A stretch of 64,000 nt of DNA from Amycolatopsis sulphurea (GCF_002564045.1 NZ_PDJK01000002.1:2418001-2482000), one strand, 5' to 3'; counted from the first letter of the stretch, positions 18,318 through 27,139 are shown. Program-made: numbers and translations. Notes: generated by a model from the sequence alone, not told the origin.

Positions 18318-18355
18318 TTGCCCTGGTTACTGGTAGGTAATATCCTGATATTACC
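18318..18355 (+). promoter_or_regulatory. fadE5 promoter with two overlapping operator-like palindromes
   Basis: TTGCCC (18318-18323) and TATCCT (18341-18346) are spaced by exactly 17 bases. The spacer holds TTACTGGTAGGTAA (18327-18340), closely matched upstream of etfD. The perfect 9-bp inverted repeat GGTAATATC-CT-GATATTACC (18336-18355) covers the -10. A TetR-type repressor bound at either would block transcription; the regulator's identity is not in the sequence. Confidence 0.65.
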
Positions 18356-18412
18356 GGCGAGTAGGGGAAGCTGTGCCCGGCCGGAAAGCCGAACCCGACA
18401 CGGAGTGACGAC

Positions 18413-20257
18413 ATGGGCCACTACAAGAGCAACGTTCGCGACCTGGAGTTCAACCTCTTCGAGGTACTCGGCGTGCAGGAGCGCCTCGGCAAGGGCGTGC
18501 TCGCCGATTCGGACGAGGAGACCGCTCGGGGTGTGCTGTCCGAGCTGAACCACCTCGCCACCGGCCCGCTCGCCGAGTCCTACGCCGACGCGGACCGCAA
18601 CCCGCCGGTCTACGACCCGAAGACCTTCAGCGTGCAGCTCCCCGAGTCGTTCAAGAAGAGCTACCGGCAGCTGCTGGACGGCGAGTGGTGGCGGCTGGGC
18701 CTCACCAACGAACTCGGCGGCCTCGGCATGCCCCCGACCGTGCAGTGGGCCGCGGCCGAGCTGATCCTCGGTGCCAACGCCCCGCTGTTCATGTACCTCG
18801 CGGGCCCGGACATGGCGATGATCGTGCACAAGAACGGCACCGAAGAGCAGCGGAAGTGGGCGCAGCTAATGCTCGACCGCCGCTGGGGCGCGACGATGGT
18901 GCTCACCGAGCCGGACGCGGGCTCCGACGTCGGGGCCGGCCGCACCAAGGCGGTCAAGCAGGAGGACGGCAGCTGGCACCTCGACGGCGTGAAGCGGTTC
19001 ATCACCTCGGCCGAGCACGACCTGACCGAGAACATCATGCATCTGGTGCTGGCCCGTCCCGAGGGGCCCGGCATCGAGACCAAGCCCGGCACCAAGGGCC
19101 TTTCGCTGTTCCTGGTGCCGAAGTTCCACTTCGACGGCGAGACCGGTGAGCTGGGCGAGCGCAACGGCGCCTTCGTGACCAACGTCGAGCACAAGATGGG
19201 CATCAAGGTGTCCACCACCTGCGAGCTGACCTTCGGCCAGCACGGCACCCCGGCCAAGGGCTGGCTGCTCGGCGAGGTGCACGACGGTATCGCGCAGATG
19301 TTCCAGGTCATCGAGTACGCACGGATGATGGTCGGCACCAAGGCCATCGCGACGCTGTCCACCGGCTACCTGAACGCGCTGGAGTACGCCAAGGAGCGCG
19401 TGCAGGGCACGGACCTGCCGAACATGCTCGACAAGGCCGCCCCGCGCGTCACCATCACGCACCACCCGGACGTCCGCCGTTCGCTGATGCTGCAGAAGGC
19501 CTACGCCGAGGGCCTGCGCGCGATTTACCTGTACACGGCGTCGTTCCAGGACCAGCTGTGGACCGGCGAAGGCGACGAGGCCGCGCAGAAGCTCGCGCAC
19601 AGCGTGAACGACCTGCTGCTGCCAGTCGTGAAGGGCGTCGGCTCCGAGCGTGCGACCGAGCAGCTGGTGCAGTCGCTGCAGACGCTCGGCGGTTCGGGCT
19701 TCCTGCAGGACTACCCCATCGAGCAGTACCTCCGCGACGCGAAGATCGACTCGCTGTACGAGGGCACCACCGCGATTCAGTCGCTGGACTTCTTCTTCCG
19801 CAAGATCGTGCGGGACAAGGGGAAGGCGCTCACCTTCCTGGCCGGCGAGATCACCGCGTTCATCGAGTCGGAGACCGGCAACGGGCGCCTCAAGAACGAG
19901 CGTGCGCTGCTCAAGCAGGCGCTGGAGGACACCCAGGGCATGCTGGGCTCGATGATCGGCTACCTGACGTCCTCGCAGCAGGACCCGCAGAACGTCAACA
20001 AGGTCGGTCAGCACACGGTCCGGCTGCTGCTGTCGGTCGGTGACCTGCTGGTCGGGTGGCAGCTGCTCAAGCAGGCGGGGATCGCCGTCGTGAAGCTGGA
20101 CAACGGCGCTTCGGCCAAGGACAAGCCGTTCTACGAGGGCAAGCTGGCCGTGGCTTCCTTCTTCGCCAAGACCGTGCTGCCCGAGCTGACCGCCCGGCGC
20201 GCCATCGTCGAGGCCGCGGACAACGCCCTGATGGAGGTCGACGAAGCGGCCTTCTGA
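18413..20257 (+). CDS. fadE5: Acyl-CoA dehydrogenase, FadE5 type
   Basis: 614 residues from ATG 18413, with GGAG about 9 bases upstream. The length and N-terminus ([20 protein letters not shown]) are characteristic of the actinobacterial FadE5 class, longer than the usual 380-residue dehydrogenases. Conserved blocks include [15 protein letters not shown] (FAD and substrate pocket), [10 protein letters not shown], and [32 protein letters not shown] near residue 425-455; an additional C-terminal helical domain follows. It oxidises acyl-CoA to trans-2-enoyl-CoA in beta-oxidation, passing electrons through ETF to the membrane protein EtfD. An etfD homologue lies at 36930-39242 and shares an upstream operator-like sequence. 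Predicted cytosolic. Confidence 0.93.
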   Translation: MGHYKSNVRDLEFNLFEVLGVQERLGKGVLADSDEETARGVLSELNHLATGPLAESYADADRNPPVYDPKTFSVQLPESFKKSYRQLLDGEWWRLGLTNELGGLGMPPTVQWAAAELILGANAPLFMYLAGPDMAMIVHKNGTEEQRKWAQLMLDRRWGATMVLTEPDAGSDVGAGRTKAVKQEDGSWHLDGVKRFITSAEHDLTENIMHLVLARPEGPGIETKPGTKGLSLFLVPKFHFDGETGELGERNGAFVTNVEHKMGIKVSTTCELTFGQHGTPAKGWLLGEVHDGIAQMFQVIEYARMMVGTKAIATLSTGYLNALEYAKERVQGTDLPNMLDKAAPRVTITHHPDVRRSLMLQKAYAEGLRAIYLYTASFQDQLWTGEGDEAAQKLAHSVNDLLLPVVKGVGSERATEQLVQSLQTLGGSGFLQDYPIEQYLRDAKIDSLYEGTTAIQSLDFFFRKIVRDKGKALTFLAGEITAFIESETGNGRLKNERALLKQALEDTQGMLGSMIGYLTSSQQDPQNVNKVGQHTVRLLLSVGDLLVGWQLLKQAGIAVVKLDNGASAKDKPFYEGKLAVASFFAKTVLPELTARRAIVEAADNALMEVDEAAF

Positions 20258-20437
20258 CCGGTCGGCTCGCCAGCGGCGGATTCGGCCAGGACTTTCCCGG
20301 CCGGGTCCGCCGCCAGCGTTGTCCCTCCTGGGTGACTTCCTGGCCCTGGACTGGTCTTATCCGCCGGTCGCGCGGATTCTGAATGAACCGGGCATTGCGG
20401 GGTATCCGGTGCGCATCGACCCGGAGGAGGAATTCCG

Positions 20438-20716
20438 ATGACTGTATCCGGCATCATCAGCGCCGTCGTGATCGGCTTGATCCTGGGTGTGCTGGGCAGG
20501 CTGTTCGCACCCGGCAAGCAGTCCATTCCGATCTGGCTCACCATCGTGGTGGGGATCGTCGCGGCCTTCGCCGGGACCGCGATCGCCCGGGGCATCGGGT
20601 ACGCCGACACCAAGGGGATCGACTGGCTGGAGATCATCACCCAGGTGGCGCTCGCGGTGATCGGGGTCGGCCTCGCCGCCGGAATCTACGGCAGGCGCCG
20701 GGTGGGGCGGCCGTGA
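20438..20716 (+). CDS. GlsB/YeaQ/YmgE family small membrane protein
   Basis: 92 residues from ATG 20438, with GGAGGAGG about 7 bases upstream. Three hydrophobic segments with glycine-rich turns (IISAVVIGLILGVLGRLFAPG, IWLTIVVGIVAAFAGTAIARG, ITQVALAVIGVGLAAGIYG) match the transglycosylase-associated/GlsB family. The family is linked to general stress in enterobacteria, but its function is not known. Followed by a strong inverted repeat. Confidence 0.85.
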   Translation: MTVSGIISAVVIGLILGVLGRLFAPGKQSIPIWLTIVVGIVAAFAGTAIARGIGYADTKGIDWLEIITQVALAVIGVGLAAGIYGRRRVGRP

Positions 20717-20722
20717 CTTTGG

Positions 20723-20753
20723 CCGTCCACTCCGGACAGTCTGGAGTGGACGG
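20723..20753. terminator. Bidirectional terminator-like hairpin
   Basis: CCGTCCACTCC (20723-20733) pairs perfectly with GGAGTGGACGG (20743-20753) across a 9-base loop. It lies exactly between converging genes (stops at 20716 and 20754). Confidence 0.7.
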
Positions 20754-21146
20754 TCAATCCTGCTTGCCCGCGCGCGTTTTCAGCGCCAGGTAATCCGTCA
20801 CGCCGACGAGCCCGAGGATCTGCCGAACCCCGGCCGGCATCCGGCGGCCGGCCTCTTCGTGCAGGAGCTCCGGCTCGGTGAGGCGGTAGGTCCGGCCGCG
20901 CGTTCGCAGTTCCGCGCCGCCGGCGGCGAACACGTTGCGCACCCAGTCTGCGTCCGGCCCGTAGGTCAGGGCGAAGAGGAACCCGTCGCCGGTGCGTACC
21001 AAGTTCAGCGGGGTGCGGAACTCCCGCCCGGATCGACGACCGCGGTGCACGAGTAAGCCGAAGCCCGGCAGGACCCCGGCGAACCGCTTCGTGATCCGGT
21101 TGGTCACTTTGCGGTTGAACCGGGCGACCTTCCTTGACAGCACCAT
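20754..21146 (-). CDS. Deazaflavin (F420)-dependent nitroreductase family protein
   Basis: 130 residues from ATG 21146. The sequence fits the Ddn/Rv3547-like split-barrel family: basic N-terminus VLSRKVARFNRKVTNRI, then LLVHRGRRSGREFRTPLNLV (cofactor phosphate contacts), DGFLFALTYGPDADWVRNVFAAGGAELRTRG and a short C-terminal helix. Such proteins bind coenzyme F420, which actinomycetes make, and reduce quinones or nitro compounds. The physiological substrate is unknown. Standalone gene. Confidence 0.85.
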   Translation of the reverse strand: MVLSRKVARFNRKVTNRITKRFAGVLPGFGLLVHRGRRSGREFRTPLNLVRTGDGFLFALTYGPDADWVRNVFAAGGAELRTRGRTYRLTEPELLHEEAGRRMPAGVRQILGLVGVTDYLALKTRAGKQD

Positions 21147-21261
21147 GGTGACCAGCCTAATTCACCCCGGTTGGCTTGACTGTCCGGTGGCGTGTGCCGT
21201 CTCGTTCCCCCGATCTGGTGAGATAGGAACACACACCGAACCCGACGCGGGGAGTTTGAGC

Positions 21262-21912
21262 ATGTCCGACGAGTGGCCGCTGCGGCAGGACCCGGAGTCG
21301 CCGGTGATCATCGCGCACGCACTGGTCGAGGACCCGGCCCGGCTGGCCTTCGCGGTACTCGACGATGACGACGACTGGTTCGTCAGCGACGGCGCCGAGT
21401 TCGACGAGGATATGGACGTGAACCGCCAGCTCTTCGGTGCCCTCAGCCTGCGCGAAGCCGTCGAGCTGCTGCCCCAGCTCACGGTGCTGGCCCCGTTGCC
21501 GCCCGGCATGGCCGCGGACTGGGACCCCGACCGTTCGACCTGGCTGCTCAGCTCGGTCGCCGACTCCGATGACGTCGCGGAAGACCGCGAGATCCGCGAC
21601 GCCCGCATCGCCGCCTGGCCGCATCCCGGCTCGCCGGTGGACGAGGTCCAGCTCAGCACCGCCCTCACCGAGATCCCCACGACGAGGGATGCGCCGGCCC
21701 GCGCCGTCCGCCAGGTCGTCCGCGAACCCGACGGCACCTGGCTGTTCGTCGGCTTCGAGGTCCCGGAGGAGGAGGACTTCGAGGTAGAAGGTTTGGAGCT
21801 GGAGCACGTCACCCGGCTGTATCCGGATGTCGTCGGCGTGCTGCAGGCCGCTCCCGGGCAGGTGTTCGACCGCTCGGCCCCGGGTTCTCCCTGGGAATTG
21901 GTCGAGGGCTGA
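21262..21912 (+). CDS. Hypothetical actinobacterial acidic protein
   Basis: 216 residues from ATG 21262, with GGGGAG about 8 bases upstream. The protein is strongly acidic and has no signal or membrane segment. Repeated tracts such as AVLDDDDDWFVSD and VPEEEDFEVEGLELEHVTRLYPDV, and blocks like LREAVELLPQLTVLAPLPPGMAADW, are familiar from uncharacterised actinobacterial proteins without an assigned domain. No function is proposed. It precedes the DUF5753 regulator gene by about 110 bases. Confidence 0.75.
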   Translation: MSDEWPLRQDPESPVIIAHALVEDPARLAFAVLDDDDDWFVSDGAEFDEDMDVNRQLFGALSLREAVELLPQLTVLAPLPPGMAADWDPDRSTWLLSSVADSDDVAEDREIRDARIAAWPHPGSPVDEVQLSTALTEIPTTRDAPARAVRQVVREPDGTWLFVGFEVPEEEDFEVEGLELEHVTRLYPDVVGVLQAAPGQVFDRSAPGSPWELVEG

Positions 21913-22020
21913 CTCTGCTCCGTGGGGGTCGTCTGCGGTTGCTGACGCGGGTAAACCGGCGTATATGCGTGTAGCGATGTGCAGACAGGCACGATCCGCG
22001 GGGTGGAGGTGACGGGCTTT

Positions 22021-22929
22021 ATGCGAGGCATGGGGATGCCGACGCCACGGGCACGGGGGTTGGGCGCGGCGTTGCGCGATGCCCGGGTCGAGAAGCGGTT
22101 CGGGGTACCCGAGCTGGGGCGCCGGATCGGGGTGAATCCGGCGCTGCTGTCGGAGTGGGAGGTGGGCCGGCAGGTCCCGACGCCGGAAGAGGTGGCGGGC
22201 GTGCTGGGTGCGCTCGGCGTGACCGGCGAGCGGAAGGCCTGGATCATGTCGCTGGCCCGGGGTCTGGCCGGGCCGAGCTGGTTCACCCCCGGAACGCAGG
22301 CGGACCCGACCCACTACACGACTTTGGTGGCGCACGAGCGGGTCGCGGTGTCGATGACAGTGTGGGCTCCCCTGCTGATTCCCGATTTGGTACAGATCCC
22401 GGATTACGCCAGACTGGCTCTGGGTCCGGACCTGCGGGACGGCGATGAGCTGGAACAGGTCGTGCAGAATCGCCTGGACCGCAACCGAATCCTGTTCGGC
22501 GCGGGCGCGATCGAGGCAGACATGTTCGTGGGGACGGAAACCCTGGCAAACCACTTCGGCGACGCCGAGGTGATGGCGCGGCAGGTGCGGTACCTCATGG
22601 ACCTGATCGGAGTCTCGCAGACGCTGCGGATCCGGGTCGTACCGAGCCAGGCCGTGGCCGAAGGCGCGTTCAGCCACTACCAATTACGGGACGGCACGGA
22701 GGCCGTCTACTGCCCGCACCACGGGGTCGGCGTCTTTTTGATCGACGAGCAGGCAGCTCCGTATGCTGACATCTCGGCACGTTTGGCCAAGGCAGCCTGG
22801 TCCCCGGCGAAGTCTTTGGAGCGGCTGTCGGCCGTGGCCGCCGGGTTCGACGGCGAGGTCGCGCAGCGGCGGAGAATGACCGATGAGCGCCTTGCCGAAC
22901 TCTTGTCGGGGGAGGATTCCGGCGGGTAG
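22021..22929 (+). CDS. XRE helix-turn-helix regulator with DUF5753 domain
   Basis: 302 residues from ATG 22021, with GGAGG upstream at slightly long spacing; GTG 22009 in frame is possible. N-terminal XRE helix-turn-helix (LGAALRDARVEKRFGVPELGRRIGVNPALLSEWEVGRQVPTPEEVA) is followed by the DUF5753 ligand-like domain (APLLIPDLVQIPDYARLAL through YQLRDGTEAVYCPHHGVGVFLIDE). In Streptomyces such regulators often pair with a small DUF397 gene; none is seen here. It is the last intact gene before the tRNA-Gly island and may be chromosomal or belong to the older element whose remains follow. Confidence 0.88.
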   Translation: MRGMGMPTPRARGLGAALRDARVEKRFGVPELGRRIGVNPALLSEWEVGRQVPTPEEVAGVLGALGVTGERKAWIMSLARGLAGPSWFTPGTQADPTHYTTLVAHERVAVSMTVWAPLLIPDLVQIPDYARLALGPDLRDGDELEQVVQNRLDRNRILFGAGAIEADMFVGTETLANHFGDAEVMARQVRYLMDLIGVSQTLRIRVVPSQAVAEGAFSHYQLRDGTEAVYCPHHGVGVFLIDEQAAPYADISARLAKAAWSPAKSLERLSAVAAGFDGEVAQRRRMTDERLAELLSGEDSGG

Positions 22930-23059
22930 CCGTTCGGTGCCTGGCTTTTGGGACTTCAGACTGCCGGTCGACAGCTGTGCACGGCGAAGGTGTCCTGCGC
23001 GAGGCACACGATTCCGCGATGAACTGACGTCCGGCACCCGACGCGAGCACGTCGGCGTG

Positions 23060-23229
23060 CCGGGCGTTTCACGGGCGAATGCGCGAATGTACCGCGCCGT
23101 GGCCGACGCGGACCGGTAGCACCAACCATGAGGCGACTTACTGGGCCAACCGCGAGGAAAGCGAGGTTGAGCGACTGGCCTCCCCTTGTACGGGAGGAGA
23201 CGCCAGCGAGGAATGAAGCCGCCGAGTGA
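23060..23229 (+). pseudogene. Remnant of integrative-element genes: small HHEALYW-type protein and integrase tail
   Basis: The stretch reads as a degraded copy of the small protein encoded at 30145-30391: ARMYRAVADADR, then a stop where the other copy has Trp, then after a frame change EATYWANREESEVERLA, ending at TGA 23214-23216. It overlaps a tail, RNEAAE-stop (ending 23229), matching the last codons of the right-hand integrase (GNGAAD-stop). This looks like the end of an older related element, mostly deleted. The small protein resembles ones annotated as AMED_5909 family, from memory. Confidence 0.5.
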
Positions 23230-23262
23230 GTTTGCGGCAATATTGTTGGAACAGTCTGCAAA

Positions 23263-23310
23263 AGGTCAAATGGAGTGCTTCCCAAAAGCCGGAAGCACTC
23301 CATTTGACCT
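23263..23310. terminator. 20-bp perfect hairpin at the island's left junction
   Basis: AGGTCAAATGGAGTGCTTCC (23263-23282) pairs perfectly with 23291-23310 across an 8-base loop. It follows the integrase-tail remnant and precedes the tRNA fragment, the same order as the hairpin at 31200-31237, so it is probably the integrase terminator of the older element. Confidence 0.7.
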
Positions 23311-23330
23311 ACACAAAATTCAAGAGATCT

Positions 23331-23367
23331 GATGACGGGAATCAAACCCGCGTATTCAGCCTGGGAA
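23331..23367 (-). repeat. att core: 37-bp 3' fragment of tRNA-Gly (left end of island)
   Basis: 35 of 37 bases match 31264-31300 inside the intact tRNA-Gly gene, covering the T arm and the anticodon stem-loop. Identity ends abruptly on the right side. This is the duplicate expected when an element integrates into a tRNA 3' half. Confidence 0.8.
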
Positions 23368-23411
23368 CCAGCCGTCAGGGCCTGAAACCTGAAAAGTGCC
23401 CCTGACCTGGG

Positions 23412-23454
23412 GTTGACCATGCGCGCTACGTGCCCTCGTTGACCCCTGTTGACC
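23412..23454 (+). repeat. Three GTTGACC direct repeats beside the left att site
   Basis: GTTGACC occurs at 23412-23418, 23438-23444 and 23448-23454, the last two 10 bases apart. Short direct repeats next to an att core are typical of integrase arm-type binding sites, so that role is suggested but unproven. Confidence 0.4.
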
Positions 23455-23663
23455 GGTGCATATTGCTGGGATGTTGCTGGCGAGAGGGTGGCCTTGGCCC
23501 CAACCCGCTCCTGTCCCTTCATCCCGATACGAAGCCAGCACGCGGCCGGTGTCGCCCGGGTCAAGGCACGCTTTCCCGCCTTGACGCGGTGTCGCCGGCC
23601 GTTGTCACGATCCGGCTTCGGGGCGGAGGGGCCTGGCGACCTTCGTACGCAAAGTCTGCGGCT

Positions 23664-23891
23664 CTACCGCTCACCGAGCTTGCGGCCGAGGGCGTCCATA
23701 GAGTTGGCAAGGTCCGCGGCACCCCTGAGCGTGATGGAGTCTTCTTGCATGTACTTGAGCTGGTGGAAGACGGCCAGCAGCGCCTCAGCGGTCGCTAGGC
23801 CGATCGGGTCGGCGATGCTCCTGCCCTGTTCGAGGGCTTCGCGTGCGGCTGCGGCGTGGGCTTCTGCGATGGCGCGGTCGGACTTTGGCAT
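23664..23891 (-). CDS. Small hypothetical protein, 75 residues
   Basis: ATG 23891 with AAGG upstream gives an Ala/Leu-rich helical protein (PKSDRAIAEAHAAAAREALEQG, then GLATAEALLAVFHQLKYMQED, ending DALGRKLGER). A longer frame to 24152 adds an Arg-rich, improbable N-terminus. No domain recognised. It points outward toward the left att site, and its composition is coding-like. It is island cargo of unknown role. Confidence 0.5.
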   Translation of the reverse strand: MPKSDRAIAEAHAAAAREALEQGRSIADPIGLATAEALLAVFHQLKYMQEDSITLRGAADLANSMDALGRKLGER

Positions 23892-24366
23892 GAGGTCGAC
23901 CTTGCCAGTGGTCCGGTCCGGCGTAACTAGGCCAATGAGCCGATCGTCGTCGGCGGTGGCGCGCTGCACGGTGGCGAGTCGTCGGCGGACCGCCCGGCGA
24001 CCGGCGGCCGAAGCGGAGCGGCAGGCCGTCCGTGTCGCAGTCGGGCGAGCCCGCCGTACGCGTGGTGACCCTGCGCGCCGCCGCTGGCGGCGCCTTGATC
24101 CCATAGAGCCAAGTTCGGCAGTCGTGAATCTGGCACGGTCGATCAACCGCATTCTGCAGGTGAGCAGCTACCCTCTCGGCGGTTGGCAGCACGTGCTACA
24201 GAAGCAAGAGCCTCGTGAACACAGAGGAGTCAGGCAAGCCTGACAACATCGCCGATACGCCATTCGTGGGAAGTAGCCGAGACCTATTGATCTTCGCCGA
24301 ATTTGTTAACAACTATGGGAACTTCCACGACTCTAGATTACGGCAACCTGGAACGCGGAGGTAGAG
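23892..24366. other. Intergenic stretch between small gene and tcmP-like gene
   Basis: No well-supported gene. A minus-strand frame starting at 24192 (LPTAERVAAHLQNAVDR) begins convincingly but becomes Arg/Pro-rich after about 45 residues, so it may be a frameshifted remnant. From about 24240 the DNA becomes AT-rich, with TTGTTAACAA (24303-24312), a perfect palindrome 55 bases before the tcmP-like start, a possible operator. Confidence 0.35.
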
Positions 24367-25379
24367 ATGGCCGATAAGCTCGACACGGTTTGGCAACTAG
24401 AACCCCACACGAAGGCAAAGCATGACATCCTCAGGCGCTACCTCCATGGATGGTTTCCCGTGCTTAGCCGTTACAACGGTCGTATTATTTTTCTCGACGG
24501 TTTTGCTGGCCCGGGAGTATACAAGGAAGGTGAACCTGGTTCTCCGAAGGTTGCACTAGAAGCGCTTCTTCAGCATCGTTACGACTTAGCCAAGAACAAT
24601 TGTGAGTTTTTGCTGGTGTTTAATGAGCAGGATCCTGACCGATACGCAGTATTGAATGATGTTATCGAAGAACTCAAGCAGGGCGAGTGGCCACCCCATG
24701 TTAAGGTCAGCAAGCTGAACGAGAACTTCCAGGATCTAGCTGAAGATATCGTAGAGTACTTGGATGAGCAGCGGGCTAATCTTGCGCCCACGCTGGCCTT
24801 CCTTGATCCCTTCGGGTATCAAGATACGCCGATAGAAAAGATTAAGAGGCTGCTGTCGTTCAATAAGTGCGAGTTGCTCATATATTTCGACTACAATAGC
24901 GCAAATCGCTTTGGCACGGCTGGAAATGTTGACGAGCACTTCGAAGCCCTGTTTGGCACTGATGAGTTTAAAGATGCGCCACCGGCGGGAGATCCCGAGC
25001 GTGGTAAGTTTTTTGTGGATCTTTACGAACGCCAGCTAAAGGCAGTTTGTGAATTCGATTATGTGCAGCGATTTCAAATGATAAACCGAGATGGGCGGAC
25101 GCCGTACTATCTTTTTTACTGCACCCGAAGTCTTAAGGGTGTGGAAATCATGAAGGATGCGATGTGGTCGGTCGCACCTGATGGCGGCTACCGATTCTCT
25201 GACCGCCTCGCCGGCCAAGACGTTCTTTTTCAAGATCAAGCTGATACGCAGCCTCTGCGGAAGGCTCTGTTGGCAGAGTTCTCAGGAAAGACGGTGAGCA
25301 TCGCCGAGCTTGAGCGTTTCGTTTTGGTTAATACGCCGTACAAGAAAACGCATCTAAAGCAGAAGACGTTGGCACCTAT

Positions 25380-26263
25380 GAGCGTTATTCTGGCGACTTG
25401 ATCACCCTCAAAATAGGGCAACGGCCCCAGTCGAGTAAGATCGTTTTCCTACCAGAGAACACGACTTACAGGCGGGGCCGTTGCGTTATCAGTCTACTAC
25501 AGGGCTTGCTACCGACCAGATCGAGGAGCTTGTCGCACGGATCAGGCAGATCGTTCAATGTCATGAGAAGCAAGCGTGGCCTCCGATCGTGGGACTGTAT
25601 CGCGCTGTCGCGCTCACTTTGGTGTACGTCCGGCAAAATCTGAATCAGGCTGCGGTGGGCGATCTATTCGACGTCAGCCAGTCGACCGTATCGAGAGTGC
25701 ATCGAGCCATGCTTCCCCTGATCGGACAGGCTCTGTGTTTGCACATTCCAGACCTCAAAGAAGCCATTCGCGGGCGGCTTGCCCTGGTAGATGGCACTGA
25801 CGTCCCAACCGGCAACCGCGCTGGTCACGAGGACAACTACTCGGGCAAACGCCGCCGATCCGGGCTGAATATCCAGATTGCCGCCGACACGGACGGTCAC
25901 CTCTTGGGAATATCCGCACCCCTGCCAGGATCCATGCACGATCGCAGGGCGTTCACCGAGTCCGACTGGGAAGACCTTCTTGCGGATACCCCTGTTATCG
26001 CCGACCCCGCCTATCAGGGAACTCACGCCATCACACCGCGCAAGAAGCCAAAAGGTGGGGAACTGTCAACCAGCGACAAAGCCAACAACAAGACCATCTC
26101 CTCGATACGATCAGCCGTCGAACGATGCATCGCCCACCTGAAGAATTGGAAGATGCTCGCCACCGGGTACCGAGGCCGACTCGCCGAGCTTCCCAACATC
26201 ATCCGTATCATCACGGCGCTCGAATTCTACCGACTCGGCTGGTAACTATCGTGAATAACGCTC
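25380..26263 (+). mobile_element. IS5-type insertion sequence (884 bp) inside the tcmP-like gene
   Basis: Perfect 11-bp terminal inverted repeats GAGCGTTATTC (25380-25390) and GAATAACGCTC (26253-26263), flanked by a 3-bp direct repeat TAT (25377-25379 and 26264-26266). One transposase gene fills it. Excision in silico restores the host frame, so the insertion is recent. Confidence 0.93.
25481..26245 (+). CDS. IS5-family transposase (DDE_Tnp_4 type)
   Basis: 254 residues from TTG 25481. N-terminal helix-turn-helix (NLNQAAVGDLFDVSQSTVSRVH) and a DDE nuclease domain: first Asp in LALVDGTDVP, second in PVIADPAYQG, Glu in SAVERCIAHLKNWK, with the GKRRRSGLNIQIAAD block. It appears complete. The start codon lies in the right arm of an 11-bp inverted repeat (GCAACGGCCCC at 25418-25428, GGGGCCGTTGC at 25474-25484), which could hide it in transcripts reading in from outside. 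Confidence 0.9.
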   Translation: MRYQSTTGLATDQIEELVARIRQIVQCHEKQAWPPIVGLYRAVALTLVYVRQNLNQAAVGDLFDVSQSTVSRVHRAMLPLIGQALCLHIPDLKEAIRGRLALVDGTDVPTGNRAGHEDNYSGKRRRSGLNIQIAADTDGHLLGISAPLPGSMHDRRAFTESDWEDLLADTPVIADPAYQGTHAITPRKKPKGGELSTSDKANNKTISSIRSAVERCIAHLKNWKMLATGYRGRLAELPNIIRIITALEFYRLGW

Positions 26264-26334
26264 TATGCAGCGGGAGGGCCTCATTGAATCGCCGAATCAA
26301 AGGCGAAAGTCTCAGTTTCCCGACGGAACGATAA

Positions 26335-27111
26335 TTACGTTTCCGTAGTGAGAGGTGCGGATTCGCGATCTGGAAACTCGTCCCATGTTCTCCCGTCAAG
26401 AGACCGGCCGTTAGCCTTAGGGGTCCGCCCGCCCCATTGCTTGAAGAAGAACGCCGTCTCAGATTGGTAACATTGGTCTCTAATGTCGCGTACCCAATCG
26501 ATGGGCATATTCCTAGATTGACTACCGGACTCGCCGCCAACGATCACCCAATCGATTCCGTTGAGATCCAAGTTGGGTAGCGGTCCAACAAGTGGCTCAC
26601 AGGAAAGGAAGCGTACAGCGGCGGGGATTTTCCGCAATTCATCAATCCGGCCTATATGATCTTCGTTCTCAACCGAAACCCCCATCCAGATGTTTTCTAG
26701 CCAATCAAATTTATTTGCGATACGTACAGCGCGCTTCGGTCGCTTGGTGAGTAACTGATAGCGATGCTGCGGAGTATCGGCCATTACCCGAAATACATCA
26801 CTGATAAATTCCGATGGGACCCGAGCGTGGAACAGGTCGCTCATGCTGTTCACGAAAACTTTTTTCGGCGCACGCCAACGGTAAGGTTGATTCAGGGTTT
26901 CAGGATGGACGGAAACGTCAAATCCGGGACCAGACGTCACGGGGTTGCCATCGTTTTGGTACTTGGTAGCGCCCATTGCCTTCAATCGCTTCGCGAGCGT
27001 CAGCGCGTAGCAGTTGTCGCAACCTGTCGAGATTCGATCGCAGCCGGTGACAGGGTTCCAGGTCACCTCAGTCCACTCGATCTTGCTGCTCGCTGCCACG
27101 GCGACTCCCAT
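26335..27111 (-). CDS. DUF5131 (phage Gp37/Gp68-like) three-Cys-motif protein
   Basis: 258 residues from ATG 27111. The N-terminus has WTEVTWNPVTGC followed by Cys at 31 and 34, so Cys 24, 31 and 34 are arranged CX6CX2C, the three-Cys motif that gives the family its name and probably holds an iron-sulfur cluster as in radical-SAM-like proteins. Other family blocks: FVNSMSDLFHARVP, HRYQLLTKRPKR, IWMGVSVEN, RFLSCEPLVGPL, WVIVGGESG and FFFKQWGG. It converges on the TcmP-like gene with overlapping ends. A LexA-type SOS box overlaps its promoter; this supports the 27111 start, because the longer frame from 27168 would place the box inside the coding region. Biochemical role unknown. Confidence 0.9.
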   Translation of the reverse strand: MGVAVAASSKIEWTEVTWNPVTGCDRISTGCDNCYALTLAKRLKAMGATKYQNDGNPVTSGPGFDVSVHPETLNQPYRWRAPKKVFVNSMSDLFHARVPSEFISDVFRVMADTPQHRYQLLTKRPKRAVRIANKFDWLENIWMGVSVENEDHIGRIDELRKIPAAVRFLSCEPLVGPLPNLDLNGIDWVIVGGESGSQSRNMPIDWVRDIRDQCYQSETAFFFKQWGGRTPKANGRSLDGRTWDEFPDRESAPLTTET

Positions 27112-27139
27112 CCTTCGACACGCGTTGCCACATCCTGTC

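Larger units (their letters stand above)
24367..26348 (+). pseudogene. tcmP: Three-Cys-motif partner protein (TcmP-like), split by an IS element
   Basis: The frame from ATG 24367 (GGAGG upstream) runs for 338 native residues and is then cut by an IS at 25380. Removing 25380-26263 plus one copy of the TAT duplication joins 24367-25379 to 26267-26348 and restores a 1095-nt frame of 364 codons ending at TAG 26348. The product has FLDGFAGPG at 42-50, LAFLDPFGY at about 143-151 and IYFDYNS, a pattern like a Rossmann methyltransferase-type fold. TcmP proteins are named for their co-occurrence with three-Cys-motif (Gp37/Gp68, DUF5131) proteins; one is encoded convergently at 26335-27111 with 14 bases overlap. 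Activity is unknown. The gene is visibly AT-rich, suggesting transfer. In its present form it makes a truncated protein with six IS-derived residues. Confidence 0.85.

Noticed and set aside
23263..23310. Considered as part of a CRISPR array because of the hairpin repeat
   Set aside because: Only one unit, no spacers and no cas genes anywhere in the window.
23449..24243. 264-residue plus-strand frame inside the island
   Set aside because: Ser/Arg-rich, no ribosome site, and opposite a better small gene at 23664-23891.
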